In this document: positions 35,293-42,815 of the stretch, piece after piece
Position numbering within the stretch: position 1 is the stretch's first letter
Layout: each line of letters starts with the position of its first letter
Assembly: GCF_038096175.1 (NCBI RefSeq)
Contig: NZ_CP151099.1
Location: forward strand, 6,550,001 to 6,614,000
From: Nostoc sp. UHCC 0302
GTDB lineage: Bacteria > Cyanobacteriota > Cyanobacteriia > Cyanobacteriales > Nostocaceae
Direction of reading: 5' to 3'
DNA: 64,000 bases
Position numbers and translations under genes: made by a program
The notes under the pieces: generated by a model
Databases searched by the model: none
What the model was told of the DNA's origin: nothing
What the model saw: the letters and a program-made list of their open reading frames with translations, nothing else

Positions 35293-37020
35293 TTACAGAT
35301 TGGTGGCATCAATCACTCCATAACCCCATTTATGATCAAATGTACCTGGAGGTTTTCCGGGAATTGAACTATTTTTACGTAGTAAGTCTTTAATAGCATT
35401 TGGGTCAAGTTTGGAGTCACGTTGTAACAACAACGCCACCAACCCAGTGACGAAGGGTGTCGCCATACTTGTACCAGCCATCGCCACAAACTTAGAATTT
35501 ATCATAACTGAGCGATCGCTCTTTGCATCAGCAGATAGGGCAGAAACAATCATCGCCCCTGGTGCTGCTACATCTGGCTTTTGGGCATCATTCCGCAAAG
35601 GCCCTTCACTACTAAATTCAGAAATACCATGTAACTCTACGCCCATTTCTCGCTCTTGGGCATCTATATCTGTGTACTTGTGTTTGGTGGTATATGCAGC
35701 AACGGTAATCGCACTGCTGGCAGTTGCAGGTGAACCAATTTTTACAGAGTCTTTGATGCTTTTACCTGTAAAAAACACCGATGTGGCATCATCTAACGTC
35801 CACACGTTCAAACAAGTCTCAGTTGAGGAATTATTACGTACCCGCAATTGCCATATACCGCCCTGTACTAACGTTTTACCCTTACCACGAATTTGCACAA
35901 AGAAATTATAGTCACCGTTGATTGGATCAGCTTTTGGTGTTGCTATTTGTACTTGTGAATCTGGTAAGTCATAATCTTGCGTAGGATTACCGTCGGTAAT
36001 AACTTTTTGGAAAGGTGTAACGAAATCGTTGGGACTCCGCACCGATATCTCCAACTCACTGTTACTCGAATACCAAGCATTTAACCAAACTATGCCTACT
36101 TGATTTAAGGGAACATTAAAGCGCATACCACGGGTGCTGCCGCTGGGTATAGTCGCTTGACCATGAATATTAGCGTTCCCTTCATTGCCCGCAGCACAGC
36201 AAACAACCCTGCCAGAACCAGTTTCCGCGTTAATGATTTTTGATAGAGAGTCGCTACCGTCATGAGCATCGGCGTGTCCACCCAGGCTAAGATTGATTAC
36301 GGCTGGGCGTCCTAGCTCACTCGCTACCCGGAAAATGTAGCGGACACCATCGGCAACATGAGCATCCTGTAAGTCTGACTTGACGATAACCAATTCCGCC
36401 TCTGGTGCAATACCGCCATAGGTTTCATCCGCACCAGCGGCAATTCCAGCAACGTGTGTGCCATGCCCGTCAGTATCTTGAGAAATTATTAGTTGCGCTC
36501 CTGTAAATTCAGCTCCATAGCCGCCCTCTGTCACTCCTGGCCCTGGCAAGATTTGATCCCAAATGCGTAAAATTCTTCCGGCAAAGGCGGGGTGCTTGGC
36601 ATCAATGCCACTATCTATAATGCCGATAATCACTCCTTTACCAGTCAGTCCAGTTTTACTTTTAAAAGCTGGCACGTTGACTGCTCCGGGTGCAACGTCC
36701 ATCTGCAATTTCAGTTTGCGCGATGGTTTGACACGCAAAACACTAGCCTCTTCAGACATAGCGTCTAAACCTTCTATTGGTAAAAAAGCCGTCCGCACAC
36801 TCCCGGAATTTTGATTAATTTCAATCCCTTGTTGCGATAGGTGGCTCAAGTCTGTATCAGGGTCACAGTAGATAAAAACAACGCTTTTCGTCGGTTTAAC
36901 AACGCTTTTGGGTGCAACTATCCCAAGCGATCGCTTATGTGTAATTAAAGCAGCCTCTCCTTCCCTTTGATAGTCCTGAAATGCCAAAAGTAATCCCGGC
37001 GAAAGTTTTTCGTGCTTCAT
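35293..37020 (-). CDS. Subtilisin-family serine protease (S8), no signal peptide
   Basis: A 575-residue subtilase. The catalytic triad is Asp136 (GIIDSGID), His186 (DGHGTHVAG) and Ser518 (GTSMATP), with the oxyanion region CCAAGNEGN. A propeptide-like domain covers about residues 40-107, and an insert of roughly 130 residues (about 300-440) between the His and Ser segments looks beta-rich. No signal peptide or membrane segment is visible, so it is likely intracellular or non-classically located. The small homologous propeptide-like gene lies 243 bases downstream. ATG start. Confidence 0.88.
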   Translation of the reverse strand: MKHEKLSPGLLLAFQDYQREGEAALITHKRSLGIVAPKSVVKPTKSVVFIYCDPDTDLSHLSQQGIEINQNSGSVRTAFLPIEGLDAMSEEASVLRVKPSRKLKLQMDVAPGAVNVPAFKSKTGLTGKGVIIGIIDSGIDAKHPAFAGRILRIWDQILPGPGVTEGGYGAEFTGAQLIISQDTDGHGTHVAGIAAGADETYGGIAPEAELVIVKSDLQDAHVADGVRYIFRVASELGRPAVINLSLGGHADAHDGSDSLSKIINAETGSGRVVCCAAGNEGNANIHGQATIPSGSTRGMRFNVPLNQVGIVWLNAWYSSNSELEISVRSPNDFVTPFQKVITDGNPTQDYDLPDSQVQIATPKADPINGDYNFFVQIRGKGKTLVQGGIWQLRVRNNSSTETCLNVWTLDDATSVFFTGKSIKDSVKIGSPATASSAITVAAYTTKHKYTDIDAQEREMGVELHGISEFSSEGPLRNDAQKPDVAAPGAMIVSALSADAKSDRSVMINSKFVAMAGTSMATPFVTGLVALLLQRDSKLDPNAIKDLLRKNSSIPGKPPGTFDHKWGYGVIDATNL

Positions 37021-37572
37021 TTTTACCTCAACTTTTATTCTTTGATGAAAATTAATTAGTGATTTTTTTAGCTTTAATTACTTTATGCAACTATAGTTAT
37101 CTATTGTTTTAATAGACAACTCAACTAAGCTAAGAAAATATCAAATAGCTCTTAACAGAATTGCTAATTAATAACTCATGTTCCCGAACTATGTCTCCTT
37201 CAAGGTAATTCTATGGCTAGTGCAATATCTATAAGTAGCCACATTCAACTATTGCCTATGTCCGGAATTATTGATAATTTTCATTAGCTATAAAAGCTAT
37301 CCAATGCCTGTTCCGGTGATTACGGAGAAAGTTCAAGTCACAAATATTAAGAATTGTTAACAATAAATAAAATTAACAAAGTAAGTAAATATTAAACACA
37401 AAATAATATATTAAACAAAATAATTAATCCTCTTAGCTTTTGTGTATAAAGCAGTGGTAAATATAGAAAATTAAAATAACTATTGACTATTGAACGATTT
37501 TCTATCATAAGTAGGAGCCATAAAGAAGCAACTATTTGCAACCATTGCTTCTAAAGGTATAGAGAGTCATTC
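37021..37572. other. Intergenic region between divergent subtilase and GH13 genes
   Basis: 552 AT-rich bases that must carry two divergent promoters. No gene, tandem repeat or strong hairpin was noted. Confidence 0.5.
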
Positions 37573-39039
37573 ATGCAAATTCAAACACCAGACTGGGTGA
37601 AGCACGCCATTTTCTACCAAATATTTCCAGATCGCTTCGCCAGAAGCAAACAGCCACGTAAACGACTGTTGCGTGAAGCCCGTTGGGAAGATTGGGATGC
37701 AATGCCAACACTGCAAGGTTATAAAGGCGGGGATTTGTGGGGCGTCCTAGAAGAATTAGACTACATACAGAATTTAGGGATTAACGCGATTTACTTCACA
37801 CCCATCTTTCAATCGGCTAGCAATCACCGCTATCATACCCACGATTATTATCAAGTTGACCCGATGCTGGGCGGCAATCAGGCTTTTAAGGAATTGCTAG
37901 ACGCAGCCCATGAACGGAATATCAAAGTTGTTCTGGATGGGGTGTTTAACCATTCCAGTAGGGGCTTTTTCTTTTTCCACGATGTTTTAGAAAATGGCCC
38001 CCATTCGCCTTGGGTAAATTGGTTCAAAATCGAAGGTTGGCCGCTTTCACCCTATAACGGGGAATTTCCTGCTAACTACGCGGGTTGGGCTGGCAATCGC
38101 GCCTTGCCAGAATTTAACCACGACAACCCAGAAGTGCGGGAATATATTATGGAAATTGCCGAATATTGGATTAAATTCGGCATTGATGGTTGGCGGTTGG
38201 ATGTACCGTTTGAAATCAAAACTCCTGGTTTTTGGCAGGAGTTTCGTGAACGAGTCAAAGCTATCAATCCCGATGCTTACATTGTCGGTGAAGTGTGGGG
38301 AGATTCTCGTGAGTGGCTAGATGGTACGCAATTTGACGGCGTGATGAATTATTTATTTGCCGGGCCAACAATAGCCTTTGCAGCAGGCGATCGCGTAGAC
38401 TTAGAACAAGTGCAAAGCCGCGACTATAAACCATATCCACCCTTATTTGCGGCTGAGTATGCCAGCACAATCCAAGAACTACTGCAATTTTACCCTTGGG
38501 AAATTCAGCTGACTCAACTCAACTTGCTCGCAAGTCACGATACAGCAAGATTGCTGAGCATTGCTGGTGGCGACAAAGCCAGTGTAGAATTAGCCACCCT
38601 ACTAGTACTAACCTTTCCTGGCGCACCCAGTATTTACTATGGTGATGAAGTTGGTTTACCTGGTGCATTAGATCCAGACTCACGTCGTGGCTTTCCTTTA
38701 GAAGCTAACTGGGATAAGGATATTTTCGATACTCACCGCCAATTGATTGCCATCCGTCACGCTTACCCAGCTTTGCGTACAGGTGATTATCAAGTCCTCT
38801 ATGCTCAAGGAGCAGTCTACATATTTGCCCGAACTTTAGGCACAGAGGAATTAATTATTGGCGTTAATGCTGGTACAGGTTCAACAAAAGTGAATGTAGA
38901 TATCACAAATTTGCGAACTCAACCCAACAAGCTGTTATACGGCACTGCCGAGATTGAGTGGAATAGTGAAGGAGAAACTCACAAATTATCCTTAGATATT
39001 CCTCCACGCAGCGGATGTATTCTGGCTACTGGGGGCTAG
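37573..39039 (+). CDS. GH13 alpha-amylase family enzyme (cyclomaltodextrinase/neopullulanase-like)
   Basis: A 488-residue cytoplasmic glycoside hydrolase acting on alpha-1,4/1,6 glucans or maltodextrins. GH13 regions are clear: DGVFNH (122-127), GWRLDVPFE with nucleophile Asp210, GEVW with acid/base Glu240, and ASHDT with the conserved His-Asp (322-323). The start HAIFYQIFPDRF at the very N-terminus, without an N-terminal CBM34 domain, is unlike classical neopullulanases. No signal peptide. Probably involved in glycogen or maltodextrin breakdown; exact specificity cannot be read. Confidence 0.9.
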   Translation: MQIQTPDWVKHAIFYQIFPDRFARSKQPRKRLLREARWEDWDAMPTLQGYKGGDLWGVLEELDYIQNLGINAIYFTPIFQSASNHRYHTHDYYQVDPMLGGNQAFKELLDAAHERNIKVVLDGVFNHSSRGFFFFHDVLENGPHSPWVNWFKIEGWPLSPYNGEFPANYAGWAGNRALPEFNHDNPEVREYIMEIAEYWIKFGIDGWRLDVPFEIKTPGFWQEFRERVKAINPDAYIVGEVWGDSREWLDGTQFDGVMNYLFAGPTIAFAAGDRVDLEQVQSRDYKPYPPLFAAEYASTIQELLQFYPWEIQLTQLNLLASHDTARLLSIAGGDKASVELATLLVLTFPGAPSIYYGDEVGLPGALDPDSRRGFPLEANWDKDIFDTHRQLIAIRHAYPALRTGDYQVLYAQGAVYIFARTLGTEELIIGVNAGTGSTKVNVDITNLRTQPNKLLYGTAEIEWNSEGETHKLSLDIPPRSGCILATGG

Positions 39040-39088
39040 GGGTTGGGGATTGGGGAGATGAGCGAGAAATAACTCCTCACTCCTGTAC

Positions 39089-39108
39089 AGACGCGATTAA
39101 TCGCGTCT
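39089..39108. repeat. Dispersed 20-bp palindrome
   Basis: Perfect palindrome AGACGCGATTAATCGCGTCT, preceded by TGTAC. Same family as at 20903, 40627 and 40666. Confidence 0.9.
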
Positions 39109-39144
39109 ATATTCCTAACTCCTCACTCAGGACTCTCAATCCCC

Positions 39145-39564
39145 TTACTTCCCAGCCACTATTGCAGGCATCAACACTGCATCAATCACGTGGATCACGC
39201 CATTGTCTGTCAGAATATCAGTTTTCAGAACATTGGCGTCATTCACCTTAAATTTGCCGTTACTAGACTCAATTGCCACAACTGATCCCTCAACTGTGTC
39301 CGCCTCGTTAATTTGTACCAAGTCGTCAGACCTGACATCGCCAAAAGCGACATGATAAGTCACAATTTTTTTCAGCTTGGGAATGTCTTGTAGCAGCGAA
39401 TCTAAAGTACCCTCTGGCAGTTTGGCAAAAGCTTCATCAGTTGGTGCAAAAATTGTAAAAGGGCCAGGACTCTGAAGAGTTTCTCTGAGTTGGAGAGCAT
39501 CAACAGCCTTTACCAAAGTATTAAAGTTTCCTGCGTTGATAGCAGTTTCTAAAAGGTCAGCCAT
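39145..39564 (-). CDS. Fasciclin (FAS1) domain protein
   Basis: A 139-residue single FAS1 domain without a signal peptide. The two FAS1 signatures are visible: FTIFAPTDEAFAKLP near residue 37 and the C-terminal NGVIHVIDAVLMP. Such domains mediate adhesion; a cytosolic-looking version is common in cyanobacteria and its role is unclear. Convergent with the GH13 gene. Confidence 0.9.
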   Translation of the reverse strand: MADLLETAINAGNFNTLVKAVDALQLRETLQSPGPFTIFAPTDEAFAKLPEGTLDSLLQDIPKLKKIVTYHVAFGDVRSDDLVQINEADTVEGSVVAIESSNGKFKVNDANVLKTDILTDNGVIHVIDAVLMPAIVAGK

Positions 39565-39723
39565 GAGGTAGTGTTGCTTTATTCGTGTAGTATTACAAGT
39601 TACTTATAATTTGACTAGGAAGCTTGTAGCCTCTATCAAGAGAGAGGTTGCTAGCGATAGTACACATTACAATAGATTGATTAGTACTGCTACACTGGGG
39701 AATGACCCTAAGAACCACTGATT

Positions 39724-39960
39724 ATGCTAAAGCGTTCTAAGTTCGAGACAACCCAGTCTCAGATTATGCATCGTGCTGAGGATCTGATTAGTGCAGCCTC
39801 AAATCGCTATCGCATTACGGTTCAAGTGGCAAATCGTGCCAAGCGTCGGCGTTACGAAGATTTTGAAAGCGCCGAAGATGCGATGATGAAGCCAGTTCTA
39901 AGGGCAATCATCGAGATGTCCGATGAACTAACCCAACCAGAAATTATAGGCGAGTTATAA
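39724..39960 (+). CDS. rpoZ: DNA-directed RNA polymerase omega subunit
   Basis: A 78-residue short omega subunit of the cyanobacterial type, with [18 protein letters not shown] and VANRAKRRR matching the conserved helix that binds the beta' subunit. It assists RNA polymerase assembly and stability. It starts 159 bases from the divergent fasciclin gene, and the following gene begins 23 bases after its stop, suggesting co-transcription. Confidence 0.88.
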   Translation: MLKRSKFETTQSQIMHRAEDLISAASNRYRITVQVANRAKRRRYEDFESAEDAMMKPVLRAIIEMSDELTQPEIIGEL

Positions 39961-39983
39961 GCAAAAGCTTTTGAAAAGGTAGA

Positions 39984-40577
39984 ATGAGCAAAAATTTCTC
40001 GTTCATTCAACCCCTGTTCAAGCCTTGGCAGGCACTCACTGCTTTGATAGTGGTGGGTGTAATAGTTTTTGGTTCAGGGGTGAGTAGGTCAATACATCCA
40101 AATTTACTCAGTATCCAACCTGCGATCGCTCAAAGAATCACTCCTGGTGATGTATGGCAACAGGTATATCAGCAATTGCCTAATTTGCCAAAAGAAAATA
40201 AGTACATCAATAAAGAAAATGGGAAAGTTGCCGACAACAATACTTTAATAAGTCGCCTGATTAGATATCACATTTATGTAAAAGCGCGTTCCCCAATTTA
40301 TCGCTTAGATTGGAAGCTGACTTTAGCTGATTACCTCGGTGCGAATGAAATTATGTATGACAGCGCTTATCCAAGCAGTGATACATTGCGAGAAAATCCT
40401 ATAGAAGGCGATAAAGCAGCGATCGCACGTCTCAACCGTAGTCAGCGAAATGCCCTAGTACAAGTTCTAGTTAATATATTTAATCCGAATCAAAACACAA
40501 TAGCCCCAACCCCCAATACTTCACCTTCACCTACCCCAAAGCAACCCCAACAGGGAGGCGCACAACTGCTGAGATAA
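39984..40577 (+). CDS. Conserved cyanobacterial exported protein, function unknown
   Basis: A 197-residue protein with an N-terminal hydrophobic segment (ALTALIVVGVIVFGSG, about 17-32) and a possible cleavage region near QPAIAQ (about residue 50). The mature part is mostly helical (ITPGDVWQQVYQQLP, NTLISRLIRYHIYVKARSP), and the last 30 residues are Pro/Thr/Gln-rich low complexity. I recognise the pattern of a conserved cyanobacterial hypothetical but no domain. Likely in an operon with rpoZ. Confidence 0.75.
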   Translation: MSKNFSFIQPLFKPWQALTALIVVGVIVFGSGVSRSIHPNLLSIQPAIAQRITPGDVWQQVYQQLPNLPKENKYINKENGKVADNNTLISRLIRYHIYVKARSPIYRLDWKLTLADYLGANEIMYDSAYPSSDTLRENPIEGDKAAIARLNRSQRNALVQVLVNIFNPNQNTIAPTPNTSPSPTPKQPQQGGAQLLR

Positions 40578-40626
40578 TTGACGAGTGGGGGACAAGGGAG
40601 ACAAATATAACTCCTAACTCTTGTAC

Positions 40627-40685
40627 AGACGCGATTAATCGCGTCTCTACTCTTAACTCCTGTACAGACGCGATGAATCGCGTCT
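40627..40685. repeat. Pair of dispersed 20-bp palindromes
   Basis: AGACGCGATTAATCGCGTCT at 40627-40646 and AGACGCGATGAATCGCGTCT at 40666-40685, each preceded by TGTAC. The second ends 9 bases before the start codon of the next gene, so it may influence its translation. Confidence 0.9.
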
Positions 40686-40694
40686 CTACTACTA

Positions 40695-41060
40695 ATGGAA
40701 CGTGTTCTCAAAAGCGGATCTGGTTGGCGTATTGGCTGGAATCCTGATGCGCCTGAATTTAAAGGTTTAGTTGGTACAGATGATTGGGCGATCGAGTTAA
40801 CTGAAGCTGAGTTAAATGATTTTTGTCGTCTACTGGCACAGTTAGCAGACACCATGAAACAACTCGCCGCTGAATTGATGGATGAGGAGAAAATTGCCTG
40901 TGAAGCCGAAACCGATTTGTTATGGATGGAGGTGGAGGGGTATCCGGATGACTACAGCCTGCGCTTGATCTTGAATACAGGGCGGTGTGCAGAAGGCACA
41001 TGGAATGCTGCTGCTGTCCCAAGTTTGTTACAAGCTGTTGGGATGCTCAAGGTTTTTTAA
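40695..41060 (+). CDS. DUF1818-type cyanobacterial protein
   Basis: A 121-residue acidic soluble protein. The start MERVLKSGSGWRIGWNP, the central WAIELTEAELNDFCRLLAQL helix and the C-terminal GTWNAAAVPSLLQAV match what I recall of the cyanobacteria-restricted DUF1818 family, whose function is unknown. A repeat palindrome abuts its start. Confidence 0.8.
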   Translation: MERVLKSGSGWRIGWNPDAPEFKGLVGTDDWAIELTEAELNDFCRLLAQLADTMKQLAAELMDEEKIACEAETDLLWMEVEGYPDDYSLRLILNTGRCAEGTWNAAAVPSLLQAVGMLKVF

Positions 41061-41110
41061 ATTTGCCTCTTGCTTCTCCTCTAGTTTTGCAGTATGATAG
41101 TAATTCTGAC

Positions 41111-41184
41111 CGGGGCGTAGCGCAGCTTGGTAGCGCGCCACTTTGGGGTAGTGGAGGTCGTGGGTTCAAATCCCGCCGCTCCGA
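41111..41184 (+). tRNA. tRNA-Pro (GGG)
   Basis: A 74-base cloverleaf: acceptor CGGGGCG with CGCTCCG (one G-U), discriminator A, anticodon arm CCACT-TTGGGGT-AGTGG with anticodon GGG, T arm GTGGG-TTCAAAT-CCCGC. No encoded CCA. Followed by a strong terminator. Confidence 0.96.
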
Positions 41185-41203
41185 TTAATAATAAGTAATA
41201 TCT

Positions 41204-41235
41204 GCTAATCTTTTGAAAAGATTAGCAATTTTTTT
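41204..41235 (+). terminator. Rho-independent terminator after tRNA-Pro (GGG)
   Basis: Stem GCTAATCTTT/AAAGATTAGC (41204-41213, 41217-41226) with a 3-base loop, followed by AATTTTTTT. Confidence 0.9.
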
Positions 41236-41296
41236 AATTTAGTTATAGTTATTCCACAAATCAATTTAGAGATTTGAAAAGCTGGGGTAATCTATC

Positions 41297-41845
41297 CTAC
41301 GCTTCCACTAAATTGAATTGTTCTAACAGTGTCTCAACACTAGCATTGTGATCCAAAAAAGAAAATAAATGCCAGTAGCGAAGTTTGCCTTCTTGATCTA
41401 ATACGAACTGTGCTGGCAAAGGCGCTCCTAGAGCTTGCCCCACGTTATAAGTATGAAATACACGACAACTAGGATCACTCAGTAATGGCATTTTTAAGCC
41501 TAAATCTTTAACAACTATTTGGCTCTGCCTTTCATCAGTACTAGTAATCATTAAAACTTCAATACCCCGATTTTTAAACTGCTCGTAGTTTTCATTTAAA
41601 GCTTTGATGTGAGGAAAGCAAAAAGGACAATATTGCTTTTCAGTAAAGATGCGAGTAAAAGCGAGCAAAACTGGCTGCTTACCTCGGTAATCAGATAATT
41701 TTACTAAAGTTCCGTTAGTAATATCTGGCAATTGAAAGTCTGGTGTTCCTACTCCTAATCTCAGTTGATGCGTTGCAGGAACTGGTAAAAAATTGCGAAA
41801 GAACCGCTCATTCAATAAACCACTAAAATCAGTTGAAGTAAGCAT
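41297..41845 (-). CDS. Peroxiredoxin-like redoxin-domain protein
   Basis: A 182-residue thioredoxin-fold protein of the AhpC/TSA group. The active-site segment is YCPFC (Cys73, Cys76), a CxxC that differs from the VCPT of typical 2-Cys enzymes. The rest follows the fold (GTPDFQLPDI, LSDYRGKQPVLLAF, PLLSDPSCRVFHTYNV, LDQEGKLRYWH). A thiol peroxidase or thiol-disulfide role is likely. It lies 159 bases downstream of the 2-Cys peroxiredoxin gene, with a terminator between. Confidence 0.82.
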   Translation of the reverse strand: MLTSTDFSGLLNERFFRNFLPVPATHQLRLGVGTPDFQLPDITNGTLVKLSDYRGKQPVLLAFTRIFTEKQYCPFCFPHIKALNENYEQFKNRGIEVLMITSTDERQSQIVVKDLGLKMPLLSDPSCRVFHTYNVGQALGAPLPAQFVLDQEGKLRYWHLFSFLDHNASVETLLEQFNLVEA

Positions 41846-41882
41846 ATTTCTACCTTTGAGTATTTAAAAATTCTATTTGATC

Positions 41883-41944
41883 AAAAAACCACAGATAGAC
41901 CTGAGTTGACACTAATAAATGTCTATCTCTGTTTATCTGTGGTT
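41883..41944 (-). terminator. Terminator after the 2-Cys peroxiredoxin gene
   Basis: Perfect 11-bp arms AACCACAGATA (41887-41897) and TATCTGTGGTT (41934-41944); on the minus strand the stem ends in a run of six T. It separates the two peroxidase genes. Confidence 0.7.
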
Positions 41945-42004
41945 GTAATTGATTCTGCCTTTAAATCTAATAAGCTGGGTTAGAGTTTTCCAACTAACGG
42001 AATC

Positions 42005-42616
42005 TTAGACAGCAGAGAAGTAGACTTTAGACTTCACTGGGTCAGGAATCATTGTCTGATCCCCTGGTTGCCAACCAGCTGGGCAAACTTCGTCGGGGTG
42101 AGACTGAACATACTGAATTGCTTGTAATGTCCGCAGGGTTTCATCAACGCTGCGACCAAAAGCTAAGTTGTTAATTGTAGCGTGCTGTATGATACCATCT
42201 TTGTCGATGATGAACAGACCACGCAAGGCTATGCCTGCTGCTGGGTCAAGGACGTTGTAAGCGGCGCTAATCTCTTTTTTGATGTCCGAAACTAGAGGAT
42301 AATTCAGGTCGCCGACACCACCGGACTTGCGATCAGTTTGAATCCAAGCAAGGTGGGAGAATTCGCTATCTACGGAAGCCCCAAGGATTTCCGTGTTAAT
42401 TTTCTTGAATTCGTCGTAGCGATCGCTAAATGCTGTGATTTCAGTGGGACAAACAAAGGTAAAGTCTAGGGGATAGAAAAACAGGACGACATACTTACCG
42501 CGATAGTCGGAAAGTTTAATTGTCTTAAATTCCTGATCCACCACAGCCGTTGCTGTAAAATCGGGAGCCTGTTGACCAACGCGGAGGCTTCCTTCTGTTC
42601 CGTAAGTGAGGGACAT
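42005..42616 (-). CDS. Typical 2-Cys peroxiredoxin
   Basis: Thioredoxin-dependent peroxidase reducing H2O2 and alkyl hydroperoxides. The 203-residue protein has the peroxidatic Cys56 in DFTFVCPTE and the resolving Cys178 in [21 protein letters not shown] contains the GG(V)G motif associated with sensitivity to over-oxidation, although the C-terminal YF motif appears only as VYFSAV. A good AAGGAG precedes the ATG. Divergent from the debranching-type glycosidase. Confidence 0.95.
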   Translation of the reverse strand: MSLTYGTEGSLRVGQQAPDFTATAVVDQEFKTIKLSDYRGKYVVLFFYPLDFTFVCPTEITAFSDRYDEFKKINTEILGASVDSEFSHLAWIQTDRKSGGVGDLNYPLVSDIKKEISAAYNVLDPAAGIALRGLFIIDKDGIIQHATINNLAFGRSVDETLRTLQAIQYVQSHPDEVCPAGWQPGDQTMIPDPVKSKVYFSAV

Positions 42617-42815
42617 TAACCTATTTCTCCTTCTACTTATATCCGTCTAGTTAGTAGCGTTGGAGTTTGGGTTAGCTAAAACTTACCCTTCCACGCTGTT
42701 ACCCTTTCGGGTACGCAGTCCGTTAGGTCGGGTTAATCCTTCCTTCAGGGCTGACTCACAGTTTAATTACGATCTGTTACGACTATATCATAGTCATAAC
42801 GATTTTGAGTAGCAA

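Noticed and set aside
35411-35911. 166-codon plus-strand open frame
   Set aside because: Lies entirely antisense within the well-supported subtilase gene; no recognisable product.
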